Counted from the stretch's first letter, positions 16,648 through 25,137 are shown. The stretch: 64,000 bases of DNA from Pseudarthrobacter sp. GA104 (GCF_009741265.1 NZ_WOWL01000001.1:1426001-1490000), one strand, 5' to 3'. Numbers and translations: made by a program. Notes: a model not told the origin generated them from the letters alone.

Positions 16648-17169
16648 ATGGCGCTCGAGGTGCGGCGGGCGGCGGCCTCCGACGTGGAGCGGCTGGCCGA
16701 GGTTCACGTCCTCTGCTGGCAGGAGACCTACCGCGGGATGCTGTCCGACGGGTTCCTGGCCTCGCAGAAGACCGGTTCGCGGCTGCAGCTGTGGCGCCAC
16801 CTGCTGGAAGCCGCCGAACCCGCGCATGCCTGGGTGGCGTCCGACGGCGGCACGGTAGTTGGGTTTGCCGGCATCCGCAGGGAGCCTGGGGCCGCGTCGC
16901 ACGGGTTTGCGCCGCCGTCGTCCGGGGACCTGGAACTGTGGGGGCTGTACCTGCTGGCGTCGCACCAGGGGCTGGGCCTGGGCCGCCGCCTCCTGGCGGC
17001 AGCGCTGGGCAATGAGGCGGCGAGCCTGTGGGTGGCCGCCGACAACCAGCGCGCCATTGGCTTCTACCGGCACTTCGGGTTTGAACCTGACGGCGCCGCC
17101 GACGTGATTCCCGGGTGGGAAGACCTTCGCGAAATCAGGATGGTCCGGGGCGGACAGCCGCCGGGGTGA
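16648..17169 (+). CDS. GNAT family N-acetyltransferase
   Basis: This 173-residue enzyme transfers an acetyl group from acetyl-CoA to an unknown amine. It has the GNAT fold in order: EVRRAAASDVERLAEVHVLC at the start, HAWVASDGGTVVGFAGI, then LELWGLYLLASHQGLGLGRRLL, where QGLGLGRRL is the acetyl-CoA pyrophosphate loop (Q/R-x-x-G-x-G/A). NQRAIGFYRHFGFEPDG ends the domain. The ATG at 16648 lies 2 bp after the oligopeptidase stop, so the two form an operon. The open frame starts earlier at 16615 inside that gene, without support. Role in peptide or amino-acid turnover is only suggested by context. Confidence 0.85.
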   Translation: MALEVRRAAASDVERLAEVHVLCWQETYRGMLSDGFLASQKTGSRLQLWRHLLEAAEPAHAWVASDGGTVVGFAGIRREPGAASHGFAPPSSGDLELWGLYLLASHQGLGLGRRLLAAALGNEAASLWVAADNQRAIGFYRHFGFEPDGAADVIPGWEDLREIRMVRGGQPPG

Positions 17170-17219
17170 AGCCCGCACCGGGCAGCCGGGAAGTCCTTTG
17201 GAGGCCCGGGCGATCCGTT

Positions 17220-17249
17220 TTGCACTGCATGCCCCGTTCTGCGTATCCT
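17220..17249 (+). promoter_or_regulatory. Promoter of tRNA-Ser(GCT)
   Basis: -35 TTGCAC at 17220-17225, an 18-bp spacer, and -10 TATCCT at 17244-17249 precede the tRNA by 22 nt. Confidence 0.55.
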
Positions 17250-17271
17250 TGGTGGGCTAGGAATAGCAATT

Positions 17272-17359
17272 GGAGACGTGCCAGAGCGGCCGAATGGGCT
17301 TCACTGCTAATGAAGTGTGGGGCACAACTCCACCGGGGGTTCAAATCCCCCCGTCTCCG
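17272..17359 (+). tRNA. tRNA-Ser (anticodon GCT)
   Basis: Acceptor arms GGAGACG and CGTCTCC pair at 17272-17278 and 17352-17358. Anticodon stem CTTCA/TGAAG encloses CTGCTAA with GCT at 17306-17308. A long variable arm and T-loop GTTCAAATC are present. CCA is not encoded. It reads AGC/AGU codons. Confidence 0.96.
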
Positions 17360-17364
17360 CGTTT

Positions 17365-17391
17365 GGCCCCGGTCCTGGACCGGGGCCTTTT
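17365..17391 (+). terminator. Terminator after tRNA-Ser(GCT)
   Basis: A perfect 10-bp stem, GGCCCCGGTC with GACCGGGGCC and loop CTG, is followed by TTTT. Confidence 0.85.
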
Positions 17392-17471
17392 GCGTTCCCC
17401 GGCAGGTTCAACGACCCGGACGTATCCGTCCGTGGGACGGACACCCGGCGCCTTGCCCGTCCCGGCGGTGG

Positions 17472-17477
17472 CAGGAT
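17472..17477 (+). promoter_or_regulatory. -10 element (CAGGAT) for the MFS exporter
   Basis: CAGGAT lies 6 nt before the ATG at 17484, matching the leaderless layout and deciding between this start and longer in-frame extensions that would run through the tRNA gene. Confidence 0.45.
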
Positions 17478-17483
17478 TGTCGG

Positions 17484-18917
17484 ATGGCAGCAAGCGACAC
17501 GGTGGATGAGGCGCACGGCACGGTGCAGGCGTGGAACCCCCGCCTGGCGCTCCTGGTGGCCGCCACCTTCTTCATGGAGTTCCTTGACGGCACAGTCCTC
17601 ACCACGGCCATCCCCAACATCGCTGCCGACTTCCGGGTGCCCGCCGCGGACGTCAACATCACCATGACGGCGTACCTGCTGACCGTTGCCATGGGTATCC
17701 CGCTCAGCGGCTGGCTGGCTGAGCGCTTTGGTGCCCGACGCATCTTTTGCCTTGCCATTGCGATCTTCACGGCAGCATCCCTGGCCTGTTCGCTCAGCCA
17801 GGACCTGGTTGTCCTCACCCTCAGCCGGACCGCGCAGGGATTCGGCGGCGCCATGATGGTACCGGTGGGAACCCTGCTGGTCCTTCGCGGGACGCCGAAG
17901 GCGGACCTCCTGCGCGCCACTGCGTTCCTGGTGTGGCCCGGGCTCCTGGCGCCAGTGCTCGCACCGCTGGTAGGCGGGGCCCTGACCACCTATCTTTCCT
18001 GGCACTGGATCTTCCTGATCAACCTCCCGCTGGGTGTGGCCGCACTGCTTGCGGCACTCCGGCTGGTTCCTGCTGCCGCGGGCGACGGCGGACGGCGGCT
18101 GGACTGGGTGGGCTTGTCCCTTACCACGCTGGGCGTGGGCGCCCTGGTGGCTGGCCTTGAACTGGTGAGCGCCCATCCTGCCGCCCCCTGGGCGGCCCTG
18201 AGCGCAGGTTTCGGCGTGACGGCTGCAGCCTGCGCCGTGTTCTGGATGCGCAGGACCCCCAATCCACTCTTTGACCTCGGGGTGTTCAGCACCCGCACGT
18301 TCAGGGCGATGGCCACCGGCGGGTTCGCCTACCGGCTGGCCATCAGCTCCGTCCCTTTCCTGCTGCCGCTGATGTTCCAGGCCGGGTTCGGCTGGTCCCC
18401 GCTGCACGCAGGTGCCATGGTGGCGGCCGTCTTCATCGGCAACATCGGCATCAAGCCGGCCACCACGCCGCTGATCCGGCGCTTTGGCTTCAAGGCGATG
18501 CTCGTCTTCGCCTCCCTTGCCTCTGCAGCCACGTTCATCCTCTGCGCCCTGCTCACGGCAGAAACGCCAGAGCCGCTGACGTTTGCCCTGCTGGTCTGCA
18601 GCGGCGCCTTCCGCTCAATCGGGTTCTCCGCCTACGCGTCGGTCCAGTACGCCGACATCGCGCCGGCGCAGCTCACCTCGGCAAATACTGTGTCTGCCAC
18701 CCTGGTCCAGCTCGCCACTGCTGCGGGCATTGCCATTGGGGCCTTGCTCATCCGGCTGTTCGACGGGCTCAACAGCTTTCCAGCTGATTCCGCCGGACCT
18801 TTCCGCGGCGCATTCCTCGCCATGGCGGTGCTGATGCTGGCGAGCACGGCGGACAGCCTGTTCCTGCCACGGCATGCCGGAGCGGAAGTCAGCCGGCGCG
18901 GGGCCCAGCGGGTCTAG
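17484..18917 (+). CDS. MFS drug-exporter-like transporter (DHA2/EmrB type)
   Basis: This 477-residue membrane protein is expected to export small toxic compounds by proton antiport. The N-terminal half has the family motif LDGTVLTTAIPNIAADF near residues 35-50 and the loop GWLAERFGARRIFCLAIAIF near 77-96. LSRTAQGFGGAMMVPVGTLL and WHWIFLINLPLGVAALLAAL are the classical DHA2 motifs. Repeated hydrophobic segments suggest 14 membrane spans. The C-terminus is basic (VSRRGAQRV). The start was set at 17484; the open frame upstream passes through tRNA-Ser and is not coding. It has no linked regulator. A tandem repeat begins at its stop codon. Confidence 0.87.
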   Translation: MAASDTVDEAHGTVQAWNPRLALLVAATFFMEFLDGTVLTTAIPNIAADFRVPAADVNITMTAYLLTVAMGIPLSGWLAERFGARRIFCLAIAIFTAASLACSLSQDLVVLTLSRTAQGFGGAMMVPVGTLLVLRGTPKADLLRATAFLVWPGLLAPVLAPLVGGALTTYLSWHWIFLINLPLGVAALLAALRLVPAAAGDGGRRLDWVGLSLTTLGVGALVAGLELVSAHPAAPWAALSAGFGVTAAACAVFWMRRTPNPLFDLGVFSTRTFRAMATGGFAYRLAISSVPFLLPLMFQAGFGWSPLHAGAMVAAVFIGNIGIKPATTPLIRRFGFKAMLVFASLASAATFILCALLTAETPEPLTFALLVCSGAFRSIGFSAYASVQYADIAPAQLTSANTVSATLVQLATAAGIAIGALLIRLFDGLNSFPADSAGPFRGAFLAMAVLMLASTADSLFLPRHAGAEVSRRGAQRV

Positions 18918-18994
18918 GCCCTGCGGGGTCCAGGCGCAGCGCGTCCAGGCCCTGCGGGGTCCAGGCGCAGCGCGTCCAGGCCCTGCGGGGTCCA
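18917..18994. repeat. 31-bp tandem repeat, about 2.5 copies
   Basis: The unit begins GGCCCTGCGGGGTCCAGG and has copies at 18917-18947 and 18948-18978 that are identical, plus a 16-bp partial copy at 18979-18994. It starts at the last base of the MFS stop codon and fills the gap before the convergent RecQ-like gene. Part of the unit can form local hairpins, so it may act in termination. Confidence 0.8.
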
Positions 18995-19026
18995 AGCCCT
19001 GCCGGATTAGGTTAGCGAACCCAGAG

Positions 19027-21237
19027 TCAGCCCGCCTGGGCCAGCACCAGCGGAAGCACAGCACCAGCCCCGGCCTGGCGAAGAGCCCGGCCGGCCACGG
19101 TGAGCGTCCACCTGCTGTCCACGATGTCATCGACCAACATCACGCTGCCGCCCTGCAACGAGCCCAGCGCGGCCTCAAGTTCCGGCCCCACCACCAGACG
19201 GTCCCACACCCCCGCCAGCCGGTAGGCGCTGTTGCCCCCGCGGTTTCCCGTAGGGCCACCGTGCGCCAACTGAAGCTCGCCCAGGTACGGGATGCGTCCG
19301 ATCTCCGAAATTCCCTTCGCAAGGGACCCCACCAGCTCAGGCTTGCCCCGCGACGGGATGCTAACAATGGCGGCCGGCCGTCCGGCCCCGCTCCACGCGG
19401 GGTTGCGCGGGTCACCGCCGGCCCATTCGCGCAGTACCTGGACGCATGCCTGAAGCATGCCCGGGTCAACGGGCCGGTCCCCCGCGCCGGCCGCAAACAG
19501 CTCCCGCAATGCCCCGCCCCAGCCCAGGTCTGTCAGCCGTGCGAGGACCCGCCCCTCGGAGACTCCTTCTGCAGGTTTGAGCTTCCCCTTCACCGGAACA
19601 CCAAGGCGGTCCATGCCGCTGGGCCACTGCAGCCGCGATTCCAGTACTCCGCCCGCCCTGCTGAGGGTCTGGCCGGCCGCCGCGGTGGCCTGCTCGGCAA
19701 TCTCCGCCGGGAACCACCGGCCGGCGCAGTTATCGCACCTGCCACAGGCGTGGGCGGTCTCGTCATCAAGGACGGACGTGATGTATTCCATCCGGCAGCC
19801 GGCAGTGTCCTGGTAGATCACCATGGAGTCCTGCTCGTCCACGCGGGCCTCAGCTATCCGCCGGTACCGCTCGGCGTCGTATGCCCAGGGCCGGCCAGTG
19901 GACCGCCATCCACCGCCCACCCGCTCCACGGCGCCATCCACTGAGAGGACTTTCAACAGCAGTTCCAGCGGAGTGCGTCGAAGGTCCACCCTGGCTTCCA
20001 AGGCAACTGTGGACAGTGCGGTGCCTGCTTCAGCGAGCGCCGTGAGGACGGCGGCGGCTTTTTCCTCCGACGGCATGGAAGCTGTGGCGAAGTACTGCCA
20101 GATGTCCCGGTCTTCAGGACCCGGCAGGAGCAGGACATCGGCGTTCGCCGCCCCACGGCCGGCACGCCCAACCTGCTGGTAGTAAGCCACCGGCGAGGAC
20201 GGCGCTCCGAGGTGGACCACGAAGCCGAGATCGGGCTTGTCAAAACCCATGCCTAGCGCGGACGTGGCAACCAGCGCCTTGACCTCGTTGTCCTTCAGGA
20301 GCTGTTCGGCGCGTTCCCTGTCTGCGGGGTCCGTGCGCCCGGTATAGGCCAGCACCTCGTGGCCGGCCTCCGCCAGGAGGCGCGCTGTGTCCTCCGCCGC
20401 GGACACCGTCAGCGTATAGATGATGCCGCTGCCGGGAAGGTCGGCCAGATGCGTCAACAGCCAGCCCAGGCGCTGCTTGGCATCAGGAAGTGACAGGACC
20501 CCCAGCCGCAGCGAATCCCTGCCCAGCGCACCACGGATGGTGAGGACGCCGGCGCCGAGCTGCTCTTCGATGTCGTGAACCACCCGGGAGTTGGCGGTGG
20601 CTGTGGTGGCCAGCACGGGAACCGAATCCGGCAACTGGGTTATCAGGTCGGCGATCCTGCGGTAGTCGGGCCGGAAGTCGTGGCCCCAGTCCGAGATGCA
20701 GTGTGCCTCGTCGATGACCAGCAGGCCTGTGCGCCGGATAAGTTCGGTAAGCTGGTTTTCGCGGAAGGAGGGGTTGGTCAGCCGTTCCGGGGACACGAGC
20801 AGGACGTCCACCTGGTCAGCGGCGAGCTGTTCGCGGACGGTGTCCCATTCCAGCTGGTTCGCGGAGTTGATGGCCACGGCACGGACCCCTGCCCGGGCAG
20901 CCGCGGCTACCTGGTCCCGCATGAGGGCGAGGAGTGGCGACACGATGAGCGTGGGTCCGGCCCCGCGGCGGCGCAGGAGCAGGGAGGCCACGAAATAGAC
21001 TGCCGATTTTCCCCAACCCGTGCGCTGCACCACCAAAGCCCTGCGGCCGTCGTCCACCAGTGCCTCGATGGCTTCAAACTGGCCCTCGTGGAAACCGGCT
21101 GCCTGGTTGCCCACCAGCTCACGGAGAACGGCGAGCGCCTGCGCGTGGGTTGCCGAAGAAGGAAGGACGCCGGCATTTGCCGGTTCAGGAACGGTTGCGG
21201 GTTCAATGAGGTTGGTGGCGTGCTGGTTATCGACCAT
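19027..21237 (-). CDS. RecQ-family helicase with C-terminal phosphoribosyltransferase-like domain
   Basis: This 736-residue protein is an ATP-dependent 3'-5' DNA helicase with an added tail. Residues about 40-350 hold the helicase core: GFHEGQFEAIEAL (motif 0), VVQRTGWGKSAVYF (motif I), LLVIDEAHCISDWGHDF (motif II, DEAH) and LATTATAN (motif III). VATSALGMGFDKPDLGFVVH and QQVGRAGRG are motifs V and VI. A RecQ zinc site follows near 460-490 (CRMEYITSVL, then ACGRCDNC). An odd third part near 560-736 ends with GGSVMLVDDIVDSRWTLTVA, a PRPP-binding loop of phosphoribosyltransferases. Standard RecQ proteins have an HRDC domain there instead. The ATG at 21237 is preceded by GATACT with 6 nt between. 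It lies head to head with phosphomannomutase. The role of the tail is unknown. Confidence 0.85.
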   Translation of the reverse strand: MVDNQHATNLIEPATVPEPANAGVLPSSATHAQALAVLRELVGNQAAGFHEGQFEAIEALVDDGRRALVVQRTGWGKSAVYFVASLLLRRRGAGPTLIVSPLLALMRDQVAAAARAGVRAVAINSANQLEWDTVREQLAADQVDVLLVSPERLTNPSFRENQLTELIRRTGLLVIDEAHCISDWGHDFRPDYRRIADLITQLPDSVPVLATTATANSRVVHDIEEQLGAGVLTIRGALGRDSLRLGVLSLPDAKQRLGWLLTHLADLPGSGIIYTLTVSAAEDTARLLAEAGHEVLAYTGRTDPADRERAEQLLKDNEVKALVATSALGMGFDKPDLGFVVHLGAPSSPVAYYQQVGRAGRGAANADVLLLPGPEDRDIWQYFATASMPSEEKAAAVLTALAEAGTALSTVALEARVDLRRTPLELLLKVLSVDGAVERVGGGWRSTGRPWAYDAERYRRIAEARVDEQDSMVIYQDTAGCRMEYITSVLDDETAHACGRCDNCAGRWFPAEIAEQATAAAGQTLSRAGGVLESRLQWPSGMDRLGVPVKGKLKPAEGVSEGRVLARLTDLGWGGALRELFAAGAGDRPVDPGMLQACVQVLREWAGGDPRNPAWSGAGRPAAIVSIPSRGKPELVGSLAKGISEIGRIPYLGELQLAHGGPTGNRGGNSAYRLAGVWDRLVVGPELEAALGSLQGGSVMLVDDIVDSRWTLTVAGRALRQAGAGAVLPLVLAQAG

Positions 21238-21243
21238 TGATTC

Positions 21244-21249
21244 AGTATC
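21244..21249 (-). promoter_or_regulatory. -10 element (GATACT) for the RecQ-like gene
   Basis: GATACT lies 6 nt before the ATG at 21237 on the minus strand, consistent with a leaderless message. It matches four of six consensus bases. Confidence 0.4.
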
Positions 21250-21367
21250 CCAGCCACCTCCGACACGAGGCACACGGGAGCGCCCTATGTGGAAACCCCG
21301 CCACCGCAGCTTCGCGTCACATACGCCGGCCCCCACCCGTCCTCCACAGCCACTTCCGCGGCCCACG

Positions 21368-21373
21368 TAAGAT
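21368..21373 (+). promoter_or_regulatory. -10 element (TAAGAT) for phosphomannomutase
   Basis: TAAGAT lies 7 nt before the GTG at 21381. The same hexamer and spacing occur before the gene at 1980. It decides the GTG start over longer frames. Confidence 0.6.
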
Positions 21374-21380
21374 AAAGCCC

Positions 21381-22799
21381 GTGACTAGCGAACAGACAAC
21401 GACTTTTGACCTTTCGGCATCCTTCAAGGCGTACGACGTCCGTGGCATCGTGGGCGAGTCCATCACCGCCGAAATCGTCGAAGCCGTGGGCGCCGCCTTC
21501 GTGGACGTCCTCCAGCTCGAAGGCCAGACCATCCTGGTGGGCGGCGACATGCGCCCGTCCTCCCCGGAATTCAGCAAGGCCTTCGCCAACGGCGCAGCCA
21601 CCCGCGGCGCCAACGTTGAGCTGCTGGACCTGATTTCCACGGACGAACTGTACTTCGCCTGCGGTTACCTGAACCGCGCCGGCGCCACCTTCACCGCCAG
21701 CCACAACCCGGCCGGCTACAACGGCATCAAGATGTCCAAGGCCGGAGCCGTTCCCATTTCTTCCGAATCCGGCCTTAAGGACATCCAGGCCCTCGCCGAG
21801 CAGTACCTCAACACCGGCACCATCCCGGCCGCGGCGAAGCGCGGCCTCATCGGTGTCCGCGACGTCCTCAAGGACTATTCCGAATACCTCCGCAAGCTCG
21901 TGGACCTGTCCGGTTCCCGGCCGCTGAAGGTTGTTGTGGACGCCGGCAACGGCATGGCAGGCCTCACCACCCCTGCAGTGCTGGGCGACACCCTGCTCCC
22001 CAAGCTGCCCCTGGACATCGTCCCCCTGTACTTCGAGCTGGACGGTTCCTTCCCCAACCACCCTGCGAACCCGCTGGAACCGGAGAACCTCCGCGACCTG
22101 CAGGCGGCAGTGGTGGAACACGGTGCGGACATCGGCCTGGCGTTCGACGGCGACGCCGACCGCTGCTTCGTAGTGGACGAGAAGGGCGAGCCCGTGTCGC
22201 CGTCGGCCATTACCGGCATGGTGGCGCGCCGCGAGATTGCCCGCGCCAAGGCCCTGGGCGAGGCAACCCCCACGATCATCCACAACCTCCTCACTTCGCG
22301 CGCCGTGTCAGAGCTCGTGGAGCACGACGGCGGCCGGGCAGTCCGCACGCGCGTGGGCCACTCCTTCATCAAGGCGGTCATGGCGGAGGAAGGCGCGGTC
22401 TTCGGCGGGGAGCACTCAGCCCACTTCTACTTCCGTGACTTCTGGAACGCGGACACGGGCATGCTGGCGGCCATGCACGTCCTGGCAGCCCTGGGCGAAC
22501 AGGACGGCCCCCTCTCGGAACTGGGCCGCGAGTACGAGCCGTACGTCAGCTCGGGCGAGATCAACTCCGAGGTCGACGACAAGCCCGCCGCCGTCGAGCG
22601 CGTACGCGCTGCCTTCGCGGACGAGGACATCACCATCGACACCCTGGACGGCAGCACGTTCACGGCCAATGACGGCAGCTACTGGTTCAACCTGCGTCCG
22701 TCCAACACCGAACCTTTCCTCCGGCTCAACGCCGAGGCGACCGACCGCGCCACCATGGAACGGGTCCGGGACCGGGTCCTGTCGATTGTCCGGGCGTAG
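21381..22799 (+). CDS. manB: Phosphomannomutase/phosphoglucomutase
   Basis: This enzyme interconverts mannose-6-phosphate and mannose-1-phosphate (or the glucose forms), feeding GDP-mannose and cell-envelope glycans. The 472-residue protein begins with FKAYDVRGIVGESI, the usual family start. The phosphoserine loop is GATFTASHNPAGYNGIKMSK near residue 105, the metal loop DIGLAFDGDADRCFV near 250, and the sugar loop GGEHSAHFYFRDFW near 340. The phosphate-binding loop RPSNTEPFLRLNAE is near the end. All four motifs are intact. The GTG start is fixed by the promoter and by the start of the family alignment. A small conserved gene follows after 6 bp, which in Actinobacteria is a usual neighbour of manB. 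Confidence 0.93.
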   Translation: MTSEQTTTFDLSASFKAYDVRGIVGESITAEIVEAVGAAFVDVLQLEGQTILVGGDMRPSSPEFSKAFANGAATRGANVELLDLISTDELYFACGYLNRAGATFTASHNPAGYNGIKMSKAGAVPISSESGLKDIQALAEQYLNTGTIPAAAKRGLIGVRDVLKDYSEYLRKLVDLSGSRPLKVVVDAGNGMAGLTTPAVLGDTLLPKLPLDIVPLYFELDGSFPNHPANPLEPENLRDLQAAVVEHGADIGLAFDGDADRCFVVDEKGEPVSPSAITGMVARREIARAKALGEATPTIIHNLLTSRAVSELVEHDGGRAVRTRVGHSFIKAVMAEEGAVFGGEHSAHFYFRDFWNADTGMLAAMHVLAALGEQDGPLSELGREYEPYVSSGEINSEVDDKPAAVERVRAAFADEDITIDTLDGSTFTANDGSYWFNLRPSNTEPFLRLNAEATDRATMERVRDRVLSIVRA

Positions 22800-22805
22800 G
22801 CAAGC

Positions 22806-23294
22806 GTGACACAGTCCCCGGAGCCGGGCTCCGAAGAACAGGGCTCCTGGCGCGGCTCGGTGCCGGAAGCCACCGCCACGGATCTGGAGAACCTCCTGGG
22901 CACGGGCGTCAGTGCCGCCCAGGAGCAACTCCACCGCAGCGGCGGCTTCCTGCCCTTCGCCCTGACCGTCCAGAACGACGGCGAGGTGCGGCTGGTGGCC
23001 GTCTCGCCGGCAGATGCCGCGGAAGGTTCGGACGGCGACTTTGATGCCGACGCCATGATCAGCGACCTCACAGCCCTGCTGCGGCAGAACCGGGAGGACT
23101 TCCGGGCTGCCGCCGTGGTCTGCGACATCCTGCTGGTGGAGGAGGACTCGGACGCCATCCACGTGGCGGCGGAGCACCGCGACGGCTCTGTCTTTGCTGC
23201 CGTGCTGCCTTACTCGGCGAACGCGGGCACCCAGACATGGGAATTTGGGGAGCTGGCGGCCGACGCCAGCGAGCCCGCGATCTGGGTGGACTAG
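22806..23294 (+). CDS. Conserved hypothetical protein downstream of manB
   Basis: This 162-residue acidic protein starts with GTG at 22806, 6 bp after manB, and is almost surely cotranscribed. It reads GGFLPFALTVQNDGEVRLVA, then ISDLTALLRQNREDFRAAAV, CDILLVEEDSDAIHVAAEH and SVFAAVLPYSANAG. The alternating beta and helix pattern suggests a small globular fold. I recognise it only as an actinobacterial hypothetical and see no catalytic residues. nsrR begins 15 bp downstream, so read-through is possible. Confidence 0.72.
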   Translation: MTQSPEPGSEEQGSWRGSVPEATATDLENLLGTGVSAAQEQLHRSGGFLPFALTVQNDGEVRLVAVSPADAAEGSDGDFDADAMISDLTALLRQNREDFRAAAVVCDILLVEEDSDAIHVAAEHRDGSVFAAVLPYSANAGTQTWEFGELAADASEPAIWVD

Positions 23295-23309
23295 ACCGGC
23301 CGCGCCGCC

Positions 23310-23759
23310 ATGAAGATCAACGCCTTCGCCGACGTCAGCCTGCGCGCCCTCATGGTGCTTGCGGCAGCTCCCGCGGGTGCCCTGCTGACCACGCAGAACA
23401 TCGCCGACTCCGTAGGGACGCCCTACAACCACGTCAGCAAAGCCATGGCGAAGCTGCGCACCCTCGGATATCTCGAGGTGGTCCGCGGCCGGACCGGCGG
23501 CTCCCGCCTCAGCCACGCCGGCCGCAATGCCACCGTGGGGCAGGTCCTGCGGCAGCTCGATACCCGGACCGACGCGGCAGACTGCGTGGCTCCCGGCGGG
23601 AACTGCCCCCTGATCAACGAATGCCGGCTCCGCTCCGCGCTGTCCCGGGCACGCGAGGCGTTCTACCACGAACTCGATTCCGTCAACATTGCGGACCTCC
23701 CCGTGTCCGGCCAAATGGCCCCGGTCTTCAGCATGATCGGTCTCCGCCCGGGGCTCTGA
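23310..23759 (+). CDS. nsrR: Rrf2-family NO-sensing repressor NsrR
   Basis: NsrR is an iron-sulfur repressor that loses DNA binding when its cluster reacts with nitric oxide. The 149-residue protein has the Rrf2 winged helix (MKINAFADVSLRALMVLAAA, then TTQNIADSVGTPYNHVSKAM and VVRGRTGGSRL). Three cysteines, Cys92, Cys99 and Cys105 (C-x6-C-x5-C), match the NsrR cluster ligands. The gene lies 141 bp upstream of hmp in the same direction, and a perfect palindrome before hmp is the likely target. Family knowledge supports hmp as the classic NsrR target. Confidence 0.9.
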   Translation: MKINAFADVSLRALMVLAAAPAGALLTTQNIADSVGTPYNHVSKAMAKLRTLGYLEVVRGRTGGSRLSHAGRNATVGQVLRQLDTRTDAADCVAPGGNCPLINECRLRSALSRAREAFYHELDSVNIADLPVSGQMAPVFSMIGLRPGL

Positions 23760-23801
23760 TACCCGGGCCAGGCCTGTATTACCGGGCGATTTGCTTCCAT
23801 C

Positions 23802-23818
23802 TTCTACAACATGTAGAA
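23802..23818. promoter_or_regulatory. Probable NsrR operator upstream of hmp
   Basis: TTCTACAACATGTAGAA is a perfect inverted repeat with 7-bp arms and a 3-nt centre. If TATGAA at 23825-23830 is the -10, the -35 (TTCTAC, 23802-23807) lies inside the repeat, so binding would block transcription. It sits between nsrR and hmp. Confidence 0.65.
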
Positions 23819-23900
23819 ATTGGGTATGAAAACCAGCATTTTGAATGCAGGTATTCGCAAAGGCCGGACGAAGGCCCCGGTCACTACCTCAGGAGTTCCC

Positions 23901-25061
23901 ATGCTCTCGGAAAAATCCCGCCCCGTCATTGAAGCAACGCTGCCCCTCGTCGGATCCCGGATCGGCGCTATCACCCCCAATTTCTACGCCCGCCTGTTCG
24001 CCGCCCACCCCGAACTCCTGGACGGCCTGTTCAGCCGCTCCAACCAGCGCTCCGGCAACCAGCAGCAGGCGCTGGCAGGCAGTATCGCGGCCTTCGCCAC
24101 CCACCTGGTCAACAACCCGGGCACCCTTCCCGAGACCGTCCTCTCCCGCATTGCCCACCGGCACGCTTCCCTGGGCATCACCGAACCGCAGTACCAGGTG
24201 GTCTACGAGCACCTCTTCGCCGCGATCGCCGAGGACCTGGCGGAGGTCATCACCCCGGAAATCGCGGAAGCCTGGACCGAGGTGTACTGGCTGATGGCCG
24301 ATGCCCTGATCAAGCTCGAAAAGGGCCTCTACGCCGCCCAGGCCAATGACCGGATGTGGATGCCGTGGCGCGTGGCGGCCAAGACCCCCGCCGGCGCAGG
24401 CTCCATGACCTTCACCCTCGAACCGGCCGACGACACCCCGGTCACCCCGGCCCTTCCCGGCCAGTACATCAGCGTCAAGGTGACCCTGCCGGAAGGCCTT
24501 CGCCAGGTGCGCCAGTACTCGCTCTCCGACGAGGCCGGCACCAGCCGAAGCTTCACCACCAAGCTTGACGACGGCGGCGAGGTCTCCCCCGTGCTCCACA
24601 ACAACGTGCAGGTTGGCGACGTCCTGGAGATCTCCAACCCCTACGGCGAGATCACCCTCAAGGAGGGCGACGGGCCGGTGGTGCTGGCGTCCGCGGGCAT
24701 CGGCTGCACCCCCACCGCTTCCATCCTTCGGTCCCTGGCAGAGGCCGGGTCCGAACGGCAGGTGCTGGTGCTCCACGCGGAAAGCACCTTGGACAGCTGG
24801 GCGCTGCGCAGCCAGATGACGGACGACGTCGAGCGCCTGGACGGCGCCGAGCTTCAGCTGTGGCTCGAAGAGCCCGTGGACGGAGCCAGGGAAGGTTTCA
24901 TGTCCCTGCGTGAGGTGGATCTGCCGGCGGATGCGTCCCTGTACCTGTGCGGCCCGCTGCCGTTCATGAAGAACATCCGCAACGAAGCCATCAACGCCGG
25001 CATCCCGGCCACCCGGATCCACTACGAAGTGTTCGGCCCCGACATCTGGCTCGCCAGCTGA
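23901..25061 (+). CDS. hmp: Flavohemoprotein, nitric oxide dioxygenase
   Basis: Hmp converts nitric oxide to nitrate using oxygen and NAD(P)H. The 386-residue protein has a globin domain (residues 1-135) with Tyr29 in NFYARLF, Gln54 in NQQQAL and the haem His in IAHRHASLGI. A FAD domain follows near 150-250 (PGQYISVKV, then QVRQYSLSD, where RQYSLS binds flavin). The NAD(P) domain is near 255-386 (VLASAGIGCTPTASILRSL, LYLCGPLPFMKNI). Start 23901 was chosen for AGGAG 6 nt upstream and because the globin domain begins there; the open frame runs to 23820 without support. Regulation by the adjacent NsrR through the palindrome at 23802 is likely. Confidence 0.93.
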   Translation: MLSEKSRPVIEATLPLVGSRIGAITPNFYARLFAAHPELLDGLFSRSNQRSGNQQQALAGSIAAFATHLVNNPGTLPETVLSRIAHRHASLGITEPQYQVVYEHLFAAIAEDLAEVITPEIAEAWTEVYWLMADALIKLEKGLYAAQANDRMWMPWRVAAKTPAGAGSMTFTLEPADDTPVTPALPGQYISVKVTLPEGLRQVRQYSLSDEAGTSRSFTTKLDDGGEVSPVLHNNVQVGDVLEISNPYGEITLKEGDGPVVLASAGIGCTPTASILRSLAEAGSERQVLVLHAESTLDSWALRSQMTDDVERLDGAELQLWLEEPVDGAREGFMSLREVDLPADASLYLCGPLPFMKNIRNEAINAGIPATRIHYEVFGPDIWLAS

Positions 25062-25121
25062 ATCGATTGCTCCGTACCTGTCGTTTTGGAGTTCCATAAC
25101 GACAGGTGCGGAGCAATCGAT
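25062..25121. terminator. Long hairpin 1 between hmp and pckG
   Basis: Two 24-nt arms (25062-25085 and 25098-25121) pair with a single T-G wobble and enclose a 12-nt loop. It begins directly after the hmp stop. It has no T tract, so it may act as an RNA-stabilising or protein-binding structure as well as a terminator. Confidence 0.7.
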
Positions 25122-25137
25122 GGCGGGCCGGTGGGGG

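Noticed and set aside
18917..18994. Tandem repeat considered as a CRISPR fragment
   Set aside because: The units abut directly with no unique spacers.
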